Positions 45,821 to 57,720 of a stretch of DNA of 64,000 nucleotides are shown here, in pieces. Numbering within the stretch: the first letter of the stretch is position 1; each line of letters opens with the position of its first letter. This DNA is from Anniella stebbinsi (Eukaryota > Chordata > Lepidosauria > Squamata > Anniellidae). Position numbers and translations under genes: made by a program. The notes under the pieces were generated by a model. The model made no database searches. It was given only the letters and a program-made list of their open reading frames with translations, and was not told where the DNA came from. The stretch lies in assembly GCA_029215795.1 (NCBI GenBank), contig JARDYH010000007.1, positions 97,045,263 through 97,109,262 of the forward strand, written 5' to 3'.

Positions 45821-47215
45821 AAGAATCATAGAATCGTAGAGTTGGAAGGGGCCTATAAGGCCATCGAGTCCAACCCCCTGCTCAATGCAGGAATCCACCT
45901 AAAAGCATCCCTGACAGATGGTTATCCAGCTGCCCCTAGAAAGCCTCTAATATGGGAGAGCCCACCACCTCCCTAGGTCATTGGTTTCATTGTCATATTG
46001 CTCTAACAGTCAGGAAGTTTTTCCTGATGTCCAGCCGGAATCTGGTTTCCTCTAACTTCAGCCCATTGTTTTGTGTCCTGCATTCTGGGTTGATCGAGAA
46101 GAGATCCTGGCCCTCCTCTGTGTGACAACCTTTCAAGTATTTGAAGAGTGCTATCATGTCTCCCCCTCAATCTTTTCTTCTCCAGGCTAAACATGCCTAG
46201 TTCTTTCAATCTCTCTTCATAGGGCTTTGTTTCCAGACCCCTGACCATCCTTGTTGCCCTCCTCTGAACACGCTCCAGATTGCCTGCATCCTTCTTGAAG
46301 TGTGGTGCCCAGAACTAGACACAGTTGTCAAGATGGGGCCTAACCAGTGCCAAATAGAGGGGAACCAGTACCTCGCGCGATTTGGAATCCATATTTCTAT
46401 TAATGCAGCCCAAAAAAGCATTTGCTTTTTTTTGCAGCCACATCACACTGTTGGCTCCTATTCAGCTTGTGATCTACAACAATTCCAAGATCCTTCTCGC
46501 TTGTTGTATTGCTGAGTCAAGTATCCCCCATCTTGTAACTGTGCATTTGGTTTCTTTTTCCTAGGTGTAGAACTTGGCATTTATCCCTATTAAATTTCAT
46601 GCTGTTGTTTTCAGCCCAGCACTCCGATCTATCACGATCACTTTGGAGTTTGTATCTGTCTTCCAGGGTATTAACTATCCCACCCAATTTAGTGTCGTCT
46701 GCAAATCTGATAAACATTCCCTGCCCAGGACTGAGTCCTGCGGTATCCTGCTCGTTACCTCCCCCGTTTGAGAAAGTACCATTGATAAGCACTCTTTGAG
46801 TCCGAGGTCCCCTTACAAGGATTTGCTTTTGCGCCTGGTTAGGCGATTATGCGCATAATCGCTGAAGCGCATTTACGCTTAATACCTCTGCATGAGAGGC
46901 GGCGAGAGGCGGCGAAGCGCATTAACGGATGACCAAAATGCGTTTTACAAGCAGTTAATGCGCATAAGCGCTTGTTCACATAGCCAAAATGCGCTCTAAC
47001 GGCCGGAGCAAAATAAAACTCGCTGTTTAACGTGCATTCGATAATGCGCATAATCGGAGGGATAGCGCGCCTCTACGCCCGATTTGCGCTCCGTTCTTGT
47101 AGAGGTAAATTTTTTAATGCACCTTGAAAGAGCTTTAAATGCCTCTTGTAGAGGCAGCCCGATTCTGTAGCCAACTGTGGATCCACCTGAAGCCAAGATA
47201 TACTAGATCCACCAG
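45821..47215 (-). mobile_element. CR1 LINE, reverse transcriptase to 3' end, split by an inverted-repeat element
   Basis: On the minus strand: FADDTKLGGIVNTLEDR, then MKFNRDKCQVLHLGKRNQMH, then [20 protein letters not shown], and the 3' end with CCAACTCTACGATTCTATG. These are CR1 ORF2 blocks with frame breaks. The part beyond the insertion (47159-47215) matches the next CR1 segment, equivalent to GGTGGATCCACAGTTGGCTA. Confidence 0.9.
46807..47158 (+). mobile_element. Non-autonomous inverted-repeat element, CCTCTACAAG family, copy 3
   Basis: 352 bp, starting GTCCCCTTACAAGG and ending CTTGTAGAGGCAGC, flanked by CCGAG and CCGAT (5 bp, one mismatch). It is inserted in a CR1 copy, and the flanks join to give normal CR1 sequence over one CCGAT, which supports a 5-bp target duplication. 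It contains the perfect 20-bp palindrome GCGATTATGCGCATAATCGC at 46843-46862. Confidence 0.88.
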
Positions 47216-47961
47216 CAATTTCTTTCAGCCTAGAAAGTTCAGACAGTTTTCATTTTCTTATGCATTTTTGCAGTGTGAAGTGAATGTCCTCCAGCTGCCA
47301 AGTCCTGCTCCCCACTCGGATTGCTTGAGAGCATGGATGCATGAGTGCTGGTGGTGCGAGCAAACAGGACACAGTATGCAAGAAGCAGGCAGCTGTACAA
47401 AGCACCAGCGACCTCCTCCATGGTTCCCCACCAGGCATGCTGGCTGCTGGCTTTCCCCTCTGGCACACACATAATCTGAGGGCCGTAATATGAGACAGGC
47501 AGGAAGGCGCAAGCAGTCCCGTAGCTACAGGGCATCCACAAACCGTGCACATTGTATGGGCCTATTACTGGAAGTCATTTGAGTCTGTGTGTCATGTGTG
47601 TGTCATGCTCTGTGAAGTGTGAACATCAATATTAATTTTCCTCCTTTGTTTCCTCAAAGTACATATGGTTGGCAACTGGAAAAGTAAAGTATCTGGTACC
47701 TATCATGTAACTTTCAAATTGATGAAAAATTGGCCCATGTGCATTTCACTGCTGATGTGCAACACACACATTTTCCACTCCCCACCCCTGCCTTTCATAT
47801 GCTTCAGGGGGTATGAGGGATCACATTCAGGCTAAGTTTAGACGTTCTAGGAATCCCAAAGAAAAGGATACTAACCAGTGTGTGAAAGGGGAAGGGCTGG
47901 CCAGTTTGGGCAGGAAAATCCACATCCAGCCAGACATGGGCAGCAGCTCAGCAAGCAGCAC

Positions 47962-48022
<61 letters not shown>

Positions 48023-49242
48023 AAGAAGCAGGAGCTCTGTGTGGAGCAGGAAAGTAGTTTGCACTGAAAGACCATACAGTCCCAGACTGGAGCTCCTGGC
48101 CGTCACTGTGCCTGTTCCCTGAAGCTGTGGCCCTCCTCTATCCTGGAATGTTGCTACTCATTCCAGGTGCCATCAAGCAGCCGCTCCTCCTAGGCTCAGC
48201 ACAGATCCTACAGAGAGGCAGCGGCAGCTCACGGATGGGGCAAGAAAGCTGATGAGCAAGGCAGGTGTGAAAAGGCTATTTTTTGCCACGGCACAATCCA
48301 AGCTTGAAAAAGACTAGGAAGGCCTCTGCTGAGGCAGCGACAGCAGCAGGTGGGAAAGGGCAGCCTGTCCCATGAGCAAGACACCAGGACAAAGGCCAGC
48401 TGCCGTTGACATATGGTGTACCCACGTGATGGGCCGCACAGGGGACCCCTGTTGAAGACTGCCTATTCTGGAGCTGGTATTTTTAGTCTGGGAGATGCCA
48501 AACATTCAACGAAAGGAGGGGTAGAACAGAGACCTAAAGGCAGCAGCTCTCAACAAGAGGCTGCAACCTGCAAGGACCATCCTGGGGGGTTTGTGCCACA
48601 CGCCCTGTGCAATAGATCAAGAGAGCACACAGAAAGGGGGTGCCTGAAGAAGTAACCCCAGCTGCAAGAGAGCTTCCTGGGCATCCTTTCAAGGCTGCTT
48701 CAGAGGACGGGATGCCTGCAGGGTGCCCTCCTCCATTCCAGCCCCATGGTGGAGGCTACTCTGAGCAAGGAGCCATTCAGCAAGAGGAGCCCCCGTCCCG
48801 CTTTCCACCACACACCCCTTCCATGATATGTGGAGAAAAGAAATGGACACTGCAGGAAAGCTGAGCAGCTGCACAAGCGGGGGGGGGGGGGGGCTTGGCT
48901 CTATGCCTGAGTCCCTTGGGCCCTGAGGACCAAGCCTGTGTGACAATAGTCAGCAGCAGAAAAGGTCACCTTAACCTCTCCTCCAAAACATTCAGTACAG
49001 TGCTGTCAAGAATGGCTCGGCGTGGCTCACAGAGACCTGTTTCTTTCTTGGATACTCCACACAGCATGGATTTAAATCCATTGGGGGCCTATTTGCATTT
49101 CCCCAGTCAAGGAATGCTGGACATGCCCATTCTGCAAAAAAAAGAGAGAGAAAAAAAGAGGCTAATGGTCCTACGGAAATATTCCCAGCACCCTCACAAA
49201 GCTACAGTTCCTAGGGATCTCTTGGGCAGCCATGGCAGCTAA
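47216..49242. other. Probable FHL3 intron 1, with a GA microsatellite
   Basis: The only feature identified is an (AG)n run of about 28 units at 47965-48020. Confidence 0.4.
47965..48020 (+). repeat. (AG)n microsatellite
   Basis: About 28 uninterrupted AG units. Confidence 0.97.
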
Positions 49243-49905
49243 ATGGTTTCATAGAATCATAGAACAGTAGAGTTAGAAGAGGAAAGACCATCGAGTCCAA
49301 CCCCCTGCTCCATGCAGGAATCCACCTTAAAGCATCCCTGACAGATGGTTGTCCAGCTGCCTCTTGAAGGCCTCTAATGTGGGAGAGCCCACAACCACCC
49401 TAGGTAATTGGTTCCATTGTCATACAGCTTTGACAGTCAGGAAGTTTTTCCCGATGTCCAGCAGGAATCTGGCTTCCTGTAACTTCAGCCCATTATTCCG
49501 TGACCTGCATTCTGGGTTGATCGAGAAGAGATCCTGGCCCTCCTCTGTGTGACAACCTTTCAAGTATTTGAAGAGTGCTATCATGTCTTCCCTCAATCTT
49601 CTCTTCTCCAGGCTAAACATGCCTAGTTCTTTCAATCTCTCCTCATAGGGCTTTGTTTCCAGACCCCTAATCATCCTCATTGCCCTCCTCTGAACACACT
49701 CCAGATTGTCAGCATCCTTCTTGAAGTGTGGTGCCCAGAAGTGGACGCAATACTCAAGATGGGGCCCAACCAGTGCCGAATAGAGGGGAACCAGTACCTC
49801 GTGTGATTTGGATGCTATACTTCTATTAATGCAGCCCAAAATGGCATTTGCATTTTTTGCAGCCACATCACACTGTTGGCTCATATTCAGTTTGTGATTC
49901 GGTTT
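49243..49905 (-). mobile_element. CR1 LINE, C-terminal reverse transcriptase and 3' end
   Basis: The minus-strand frame gives VLVPLYSALVGPHLEYCVHF, then [20 protein letters not shown] and KLQEARFLLDIGKNFLTVKA, the CR1 ORF2 C-terminus. The 3' end holds CTCTACTGTTCTATGATTCT. This frame is open for nearly 600 bp, so the copy is younger than the others, but it is 5'-truncated near 49905. Confidence 0.93.
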
Positions 49906-51013
49906 GACTCTGTAGTGCAGACATGCATATGCACAGCAGGAGCATCCAATGTTAGGGAGAGAGCTCCACTCACCCAGGGCAGGCATGAAAAATTCCTGGA
50001 GCAAACCCAAATCTCATACAGGGAATAGCCTCAACAGCACCAGGCAACAAAGTGACTTGGGAGCTGCTGGGAATAGTCAAAGGAGCCATTTGGCCTCGCA
50101 CAACTAGTGAGATCTGGGAGGCGGCTCTCTGGAGTCCAGGGTTTATGCAGTTGCGGAATGGCTGGCTGGAAAGGCCCCTGGCAACAAGGCAGCAAGCAAG
50201 CAAGCAAAGCACTGTGACTCAGGCCACAGCAAGACCCTTGTACTCGTGAGCCCTTTCCCATGAGCCCTTCCTTTCCCCCGCTGGCCAAGGCCAATGCCAT
50301 GGAAACAAAGCTAAGCGGGCTGAAACTGAACCCATCCCAAGACCCAACTCAAGGGCACCCCCAGCTTCCGGGGGGGGGGGGGAGTGATGACATTCATCAC
50401 TGTCAGGAAATCCTCTGGGGATGGATCGAGATTTGACTGTGAGACACTTGTGTCTGCTGAAACATCTCCCACCCATGTGGCCCTGTGGGTTTCAGGAAGA
50501 GAAGAGGTGGTTTCCGCTGGGAAGGCAAGCATGGAGTGCTAGGGAGGAAACATTCCAGGCTGCTGAGTCAGGCTGCCCCAGGGACCGGGTAGGTGCTGTG
50601 GTTTCACACCAGCCTGCAGAGTTCCCAGCAGAGAGCCCCCCAGAAGGCACAGCTCAAGGCTGGGCAATATGCAGGATGGACCTGGGACGGGCCATGTTTC
50701 CACTTGGGGGATGTGGGGCGAAGGCTGGGCCCAACCCAAAGTGCAATCCCGGGTGATGGATGCTCAAGAGGCAGAGCCCCTTTCAGGCCCCTCAAGATAT
50801 CCAATTCTCTAGGCCATCTAGTAAAATATTCCTTCACCACCCTTCCATCAAAAGGATGCCAGGGAGGTGTACAAAGCTATTCATTTCCCTTGGGGACACC
50901 TGAAGTTACTGGCAGATCCTGCATTCTTAGGTGAAAACTAAATGTGGATTCTGAAGCGCCTCAAGGTTGTTTCAGTAGTAAGTCTGTGGGCACTGCAAAC
51001 ACAGACATTTTTT

Positions 51014-51144
51014 GTTCTTGGTGGGGAAACCTGTGGCCCTGGCAGCTGCTGTTGGACTCCAACTCCCATCTGCCACAAACACCATGGGGATGAAGGGAAT
51101 TGGAGTCCAACAACAGCGGGACGACGACAGGCTCCCGACCCCTG
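51014..51144. mobile_element. Palindromic hAT-like MITE
   Basis: About 130 bp. The left arm has GGAAACCTGTGGCCCT and TGTTGGACTCCAACTCCCAT; the right arm has GAATTGGAGTCCAACAACAG and ends CCCGACCCCTG, the inverse of a CAGGGGTCGGG end. A related diverged copy with ACAACTCCCATCATCCCTCA lies at 62756-62890. Confidence 0.65.
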
Positions 51145-51239
51145 TTCCAGGAGCAGAGAAAAGCTAGCCAGGGCGACCTTAGCAGGACCTCCGAGCAGGC
51201 AACCTGGAACCCTGCTGAAGTCTTTCTGGTGTCTTGGCA

Positions 51240-52660
51240 TCTTTATTTATTACATTTTTTATACTGCCCATTAGCTGAGGGTCTGACAGGGTTCTGATGA
51301 CACAATAGTCCCCTGCTGCTTAAAAAGTCAACCATTGACTATTGTGTTGTCTGTCGAGCCTTTTTCACGGCACAGTTGGTTATTTTGGGGTTGATTATCT
51401 GCACAACTGTTGATTATTGTGTCATGTGTCAGGCTCCATGGACTATTTCACACGCCTACAGAGTCGTGAGGTAAGAGCAGCAGAAACCCCTGCCACTCTT
51501 GCCCAGCGAGGCTCTATAGGCATGGGAAACAATCCTATCCCGGGAAGCACTTGTGGAGCTGACAATTGTGCCACCCCACATGTTCCCAGGGATGTACTTG
51601 TCCCTTGCCCACCCCCACCCCACGATCCACCTGGATATCGGCTCAAGGAGATGGAAGGAGCGCCAAATGGACTGAAGGGCGGGGGAGCAAAAGATGTCTC
51701 CTGCAGTTTGACATGTAACATCAACCTATGGGAGATATGCCCTTCTACCGGGAGCCTCCTCCTCCTCCTCCTCCTCCTGCTGTCGTCCTCGTCCTCCGCA
51801 AAGTGATGGAGAATGGGACGGGGGATGCTAGGATCTCCTGCCGCTCTCAAGCACTGGCAGGAGTTCCTAGCATCCCCCCCCCCGTCCCCATTCTCCAGCA
51901 CTTTGCGGAGAACGAGGCCGACAGCAGGGCGCAAGAGGTGGGCGTCCGCCTGTGTCCCGCTCTCCGTTCGCCAGTTGTGCATCTCGGGACAGTGCGAAGG
52001 AGTCTTCTCTCTCCTTTGTGTCATCCTGAGATGCACAAATAGTGGGGGAGGGCATAGCAGAGGCGGACACTCTCCTGACAGCATGTTCAGAGAGCGAGCA
52101 TTCCTCTCTGCCACACCCTCTGTTCGCCATTGGTGGGTATGGGGTGTGCGAGGGAGGAAGCTGTCAGAAGAGCTCTTCCGACTGCGCCCTCCCTCGCGTA
52201 CTCCATACCCACCAATGGGAAAAACGGGCGCAGCAGAGGAGGGTGCTCGGTGGCGGCTCTCCTGCATCTTCCCTCCCCCCCCCCCGAATGGCGACAGCAC
52301 CGGTACCCACTTTCCATATCGGGACGCAGCAGAGAAAGACGCAGGAGAGCCGGCTGCCCCTCCAGTACTGTCCCCAATGCGACATGCTAATAGTCATCCC
52401 TGGAGTGGACTATTAACACAGGGTTGACTATCGTGTCATCCGAATGTGGCCTCTCTGGGCAGTGCACAATTTAAACCATAAAATACAAGTATTCAAAATA
52501 AATTAAAATCTTAAAAGGCAAAAAAGGCAATATAAAACCCCCTAAGTTACAGTCCAGGGAAAGCTTGTGTGAAAAGGTGTGTTTTCCAGAGGCGTTTAAA
52601 GGATATTACGTTTTCCGCCTCTTGGAGGGGGGGTGGGGCGGCGCTCGTGCCCACAGAGGC
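51240..52660 (-). mobile_element. L2-type LINE 3' end split by a palindromic element
   Basis: The left piece (51240-51284) is the minus-strand 3' terminus (TATACTGCCCATTAGCTGAG, preceded by TTTATTTATTAC). The right piece (52452-52660) continues with CTGGGCAGTGCACAATTTAA and then codons for SFKRLWKTHLFTQAFP. The two join over TCT into a normal L2 terminus like that at 31130-31184, inverted. Confidence 0.8.
51285..52451. mobile_element. 1167-bp inverted-repeat element built of four palindromes, TTCGGATGACAC family
   Basis: Terminal inverted repeats are GACAGGGTTCTGATGACAC at the left and the inverse of GGCCACATTCGGATGACAC at the right, flanked by TCT on both sides (51282-51284 and 52452-52454). 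Inside are four imperfect palindromes in a row: 51779-51925 (arms about 65 bp, 13-bp loop), 51944-52068, 52127-52218 (nearly perfect, no loop, centre at GAGCTC) and 52254-52352 (centre GGTACC). The left end repeats the terminus motif at 51333-51360 and 51408-51434 in inverse orientation. No credible transposase frame. Mirror-image open frames on both strands result from the palindromes. Confidence 0.82.
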
Positions 52661-55600
52661 CACCCACGGCTGCCTTTCCCCAGCCAAGCCCAGCAGCGGT
52701 ACCCTTGCGCCGCACAGCACGGTCTCCTCTGCCCGGGGAGCCAGCTCCACTCGCCCTTTTGCCCACTTCCCTTCCCTCTTGCTGCAGGAGCAAGCTACCT
52801 GCCAGGGCCACAGGAAGCAGCAGCAGCAGCAGCAGCCAGTGGCGACAAGAGGGGCCAGCAGCACCAACGCCGCTCCCCTGCTCAAGGGCAACCAGCCCCT
52901 GGCTGAATGACAGCAGGTCCTGAATGGCAACCATCTCCCTGGTGCCTCCAGCTCCAGCCACTTCTCCCTGCCAGGAAGGCCTTTTCCACAGCAAGGGGCG
53001 CCACTGTGCCCAAGCAGCCCAGAGCAGAGGCCTGCTCCTTGCTGGGTCCAGCAGCACCAAGGCTGGGCCCCCTCAGCTGGAGGAGCCACAGCCAGAGTTG
53101 CAGGAAGCTCCAGGTTTTGAGGCCAGCAGTTTCCTCAGCGGAGACGGTGACACCTGCCGGCGAAGGGAGCCTGGTCAGGGCTGCTCAGGATGTTCCTGTG
53201 GCCCTGGTGCCTGACTTGTTCAGAGGGCTGTTGGCTCAAGTCAGCTAGCTAGACTGGGATTCCAGCTAAATGGGGGCTGTTGGCAGGTGGCAGTGGTTCG
53301 GGGCAAAGCCCCCTCCCCTGACCTCTGAACCCCATCTCCGAAAGAGAGCTTGCCTGCAGCCAGGAACGGTCTCCCAGGGGCAGGCAGAGTGGGCAGCATG
53401 CCCTGCCCAACTGCCTCCTCCTGCCATTCCACTTGGGGGAACCCTCCATCCAGACTGATGCTTGTTTGCTTGGGCCAGACATTTTAGCAGCCCCGGAAGC
53501 AGAGCAGAAGGAAAGTCCTAGCTCTGCACCAAGGAATCTGTCACCACCAGAGTCAGCTGCTCCACTCCCTTGGCCACTCGCCAGGTCCTAAAGGGCAGGG
53601 GGCCGGGTAGGGGATGCAGCGCCTCGTGCAGGCAGACTGACCAGCTGCTGGTGCTCTTCGCTCCATATCCTCTTGCAAGGGCAGGGCGGGGGCTAAAGAA
53701 GGATGCAGCTTCTGGGTGGGGCGCAGCAGGCTCCCCTCTTATTGCAGGAGTGTGGCAGGAAGGGGGTGGGATCGGTCAAATGCAGACGCCAGCTTGGTCC
53801 TGGATTTTAGAACAGATTGGGCACTGGGAAGGAGCAATTTGTCCTGCTAAAGTACAGGTGGGCAGAACGTCCCCAAACCTTCTGAAGGCAACTGTTCCAG
53901 CCAACACTGGCAAGAATCTAGAGTTCAAGACTAGAGGTGTCCCACATCTTTCCCCGGGAAACAAACCTGGGCACGTGATAAATAGGAGAAATGAGTGCCT
54001 TTCCACAGATGAATGACGGAGCCTAGGGCTGAGTCAACATGTTTGGAGGCACCAATTCTGCAAGCCTGATGCTCCAAAGCAACGTATAATCAGTATCGAT
54101 CCCTAGAGAGATCACCATGTCTACACAGCATTCTGGGGGAACCACAGGGCCAAGTGGTGCTCTACATGGCCTCTCCTTTTGGCAGATGCCACTTCTATTA
54201 TACTTTTAGTTTAGTGCTCAAGCAGCCAGCCTCACAGCCAGCTACCATGCAGACATGCCTCAAATGCCAAAGTTCCTATCCCCAAGGTAGCTCTGAGTCA
54301 CAAGCACAACCCTGAAGCCTCTAGCTCTAGTATTCAACACACACACACCCCAGCTCCAAGGATGAAGGAGCATTCCCTCCCTGTCTCCAAATGAGGCGTC
54401 TTTGCCAAAAGCCACTCCTCGGGGAGAGGGATCTTCCTACACACCCACCATGACATCATGAAAACGTTGTGCAGGCTGCCTTGGGTGTCAGGCTCGTTAT
54501 ATTTGCTTACTTGGTTCACAGCCTCTGAGAGCCACCAGACAGTTTCCAAAATCTTGGGAAAGTTTATCTCACTTCCAAAAAGTGCCAGGGTCTTTAGCTC
54601 CTCATTTCAAGAATGCCCCTCCCCCAAGGCTCTCTCTCTCCTCATCCAAATATTTATACTGAACTTATTTCTCTTTAGAGAAGCAGTGTCTGCAAGAGAG
54701 CACAAAACACTTCCCACATGTCCCAGGTTAGATCCTTCACAGTCGAGAACGGCTGGCAGCAGACTTTGATGGACTAAAACCCAAAGGTGGCTCTGGCAGC
54801 ACTCTGGGTGCCACAAGGCAGGGTGCCAAATGGGCGGCATCTCCGTCCCCAGGCTGACACCAGCCCAAGCAGATCCACCCATCTCACATCCTCTGCCACG
54901 GACTCCTTTGTCTGAGAAATGCTCCATGGGATCAGGTGAGCGCTGGAGACAGAAAGCCAGGAGAGGAGAAATCCCCCCAACAGCCAAAAGGAGAGTCCAT
55001 GACCCCCCTCTTGCCAAGCAGAGCGCTCCCAGCCCCTTGCACTCAGAGCTTGGGGCACGGCCTCCAGTTCCAGGCAGAGAAGGCTACTTAGACTGAGCTT
55101 AAACCAGGTCCCTCGCGAAGAGAAGGCCATGCACAGGAAAGGGGTGTCTGCATGGCCAGGCCACCCAAACGCATGTGCAAGAAGTGCCCACTGAAGCAAA
55201 GAGCAGCAATCTCTTGTTTAAGGTCAAGAGACAGGAAACAGAGCTTTCCTCTTCTTCTTATATGGGAAAAATGCAGCCAAACAACCTAGCTGACTCAGCT
55301 GTGATAATGCACAGCGGAAAGGAGACAGTCACCTTTGGACATTACAGACACAGAGCTCCTTGTGATTTATTGTGGAAGGCCAGGTCTGTGCACAGCAGCA
55401 CGGAGGAAGCCTCTCCACCCCTGAAGCATCGACAGCTGGCAGACCCAGCTGCTGAGTTCAGAAGGATCAGCAACAAGAGTTTTCTGTCCCACAGCAGCAG
55501 ACAGAGCCATGTAAAGAAGGAGGACAAACTTCCCCTTTCCTCAGGAAGCAAAAATAGCTCTGAGAAAAGCAACTGGGGAGGACGAGATCAAAGGAAGAGC

Positions 55601-56480
55601 AGTAAATTGCAGACATCTGGGGACCCTGGAAATGTGGCATCAAGGATGTGTTTTCAAAAACCATTATCACCACTTTCTGCACAAGGAATTTGCTCACCAT
55701 GACAGAAACGTCATGGGTGGGGATTTTAAAAATCAGCAGTAAACTTTAAAAAAAACAACAACAACCAGATAACAATAAACAAACTGCTTAAATGAATATT
55801 ATAGCAGATCAATTTACAAATGAGAGAGGTGGGGGAAGCATTGCTCAGATTAAGTTTAAATAAACAATAAGCCAGATATTTTACATTTCGACAAAACATC
55901 TTCCATAAGTTAGCAGTACTTGATAAAGACCCCACACCACTGGAATTAAAAGTAATTTGCCATTAAAAGTTTTGGTTGCATCCATTTGGGGTAGACTTTT
56001 TACACTTTAAAATTGGATTTGGAAACCAAAGTTTTAGAGATTTACAGAGAACTTGATTACATGCTTGTGTCTTATTTTGTCTAATATGAATTAATTGCTG
56101 AAGGCCAAAAATTAAGGGGAGCCTAGAGGGGTTGGGTTCATTTCACACCTACATCCCTCCTCCCTAAAATGCTTCTCAAGGCTTCCCTTTGAAGACTTGC
56201 ATGAGGTCTAGCATTTCCTCCTTGTGGGAGATCCCCCTGCCATAGAAGAAAGGGGTGCCATTCATAGCACACAAAGCAGGCGCTTACAGATACGAACCCA
56301 CATCAACATTGCAGAGACTATACCCCACGCTTAGGCAGGAAGGGGCTCACATTCAGCTCTAGCATCAGACGGTCACACCCGGATGCCACCTCTGCCAACC
56401 ATGCATGCTTCCAAACTTCGTCCACAGCCGGCCTTGGCACACACGTGCCCTCCCCCCCCCCCCCCCCCATGGCCTGAAAC
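52661..56480. other. Probable FHL3 intron 1, nothing recognised
   Basis: A CAG/GCA run lies at about 52815-52840. Otherwise no exon or named repeat was found. Confidence 0.35.
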
Positions 56481-56499
56481 AAAGGGACAGAAAGCGAGC

Positions 56500-57720
56500 C
56501 CGAGAGTGGAGTGGGGGCGAAGGAGGGCTTTCCCCCCTGAATAATACACCAGCCGTTTCTCAGAGTCTGACGGCGAGGGCAGGCAAGCTCCTACCATTAG
56601 AGGCAGGCTATGGATGCCCACCTCACGGGGCAGAGTTGGGGGCGCCCTCCCACCGGGCAGCTCTTTTATGCGGGCGCGGCGGGGAGGGCGCCCGCTCCAG
56701 CGTCCGAGCCATGGGGCTGTTCTGGCTGGCGCGGGCGGAGAACGCATCGTCGGAACAGAAGAGCCCCCCCCCCCCGCGCTTTTCGCAAAGCAGATTTCTG
56801 ACGCGCTCGGGCCCCTCCCCCGCGAACTTTAGGGTCGTTCCCCCCCCCCCCCCCGACCCAATCCCCAAAGCGGGGCTCCAGCGCCGCGCTCCTCTCTCAG
56901 CAGCCGCTAGGGCTGATGCTGAGCCCGCGCCCGGTCTTTAGCCAGGCGCCCCCCTCCCCTCGGCCGTGCGCTCCCGCCTGCCTGCCCCCAAGAGAGGCTC
57001 CCGCCACCCTGGCCGCCGCGGCAGCAAAGGGGCGCTGGCCCGAGGAAAAAGGGGGAGAGGGCGGGGCCCGCCGCCCTCCCGCCCCCGCGCTGCGCCCACC
57101 TGCTGCGCCCGGTCCCGCTGAAGCGGCGGCGGCGGCGGCGGCGGCGGCGTTGCGCTTCTGCCGGCGGCGGCGGCCCGGGTCACCCTTCCTCCCGCTCGGC
57201 AGGCTGCAAGAGCCGGAGCCCGAGCGGCCGCGCCCGCCTGGCCCTCCCGAGGGCGGAGACGCTGCCCACGAGGGCGCGGAGGGGGCGGGCCGGCCGACCC
57301 AAGGACGTCCCTCGGGGAGGGGGGATTCGCCTCCCCTCGCAGCGCCCCCGGCCGGCCGGCCCCGCCGCCCCTCCCGCGGCCTGCCCGGGCGCTGGCTGAG
57401 CGTTGCCGCCGCCCGGAGCCCGAGGAGGCGAGCGCAGCGCCCCTCTCGGGCTGGCCTCAACCCGCCTGGCCGGCAGCCCTGGAAGCGCGACGGGAGCCTT
57501 CCGGAGGCGCGCCGCGGACTGCCCGCGGAGCCGCCCAGCTGCAAGAGCAGCGCTTCCTGCCGGAGACTGCTTGGGTCGCCTTGCAGGACGATCCGGGCCG
57601 GCGGCTGAGCCGGGAGGGGCTCTTGCTGCCATCGACCGGGCCCCCTTCGGAGGCGTCGGCCTGTGGCGGCGCTGCCAGGCGGCCTCAGAAGGTAGCGCGC
57701 GGGGATCCCTGCTCAGCCAC
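56500..57720 (-). promoter_or_regulatory. CpG island, possible FHL3 promoter
   Basis: A strongly CpG-rich block with GGC repeats and poly(C) tracts. On the minus strand a good donor, GCAG|GTGGGC, ends a possible non-coding first exon at 57100. It is the only CpG island upstream of FHL3 in the window, so it may hold the FHL3 5' UTR exon, which would make intron 1 about 18 kb. A divergent plus-strand gene is also possible, but no UTP11 exon (the next gene in human) is recognisable to 64000. Confidence 0.5.

Noticed and set aside
47827..48075. Ser/Leu-rich frame with a repeated SLSLSL segment
   Set aside because: It is a translation of the (AG)n microsatellite.
51443..52427. Paired plus and minus open frames of 200-285 codons
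   Set aside because: They mirror each other because the underlying DNA is palindromic. No conserved protein motif.
56916..57632. Open frames of 150-230 codons near 57 kb
   Set aside because: Composition-driven frames on both strands in a CpG island, with no match to UTP11, POU3F1 or another expected neighbour.
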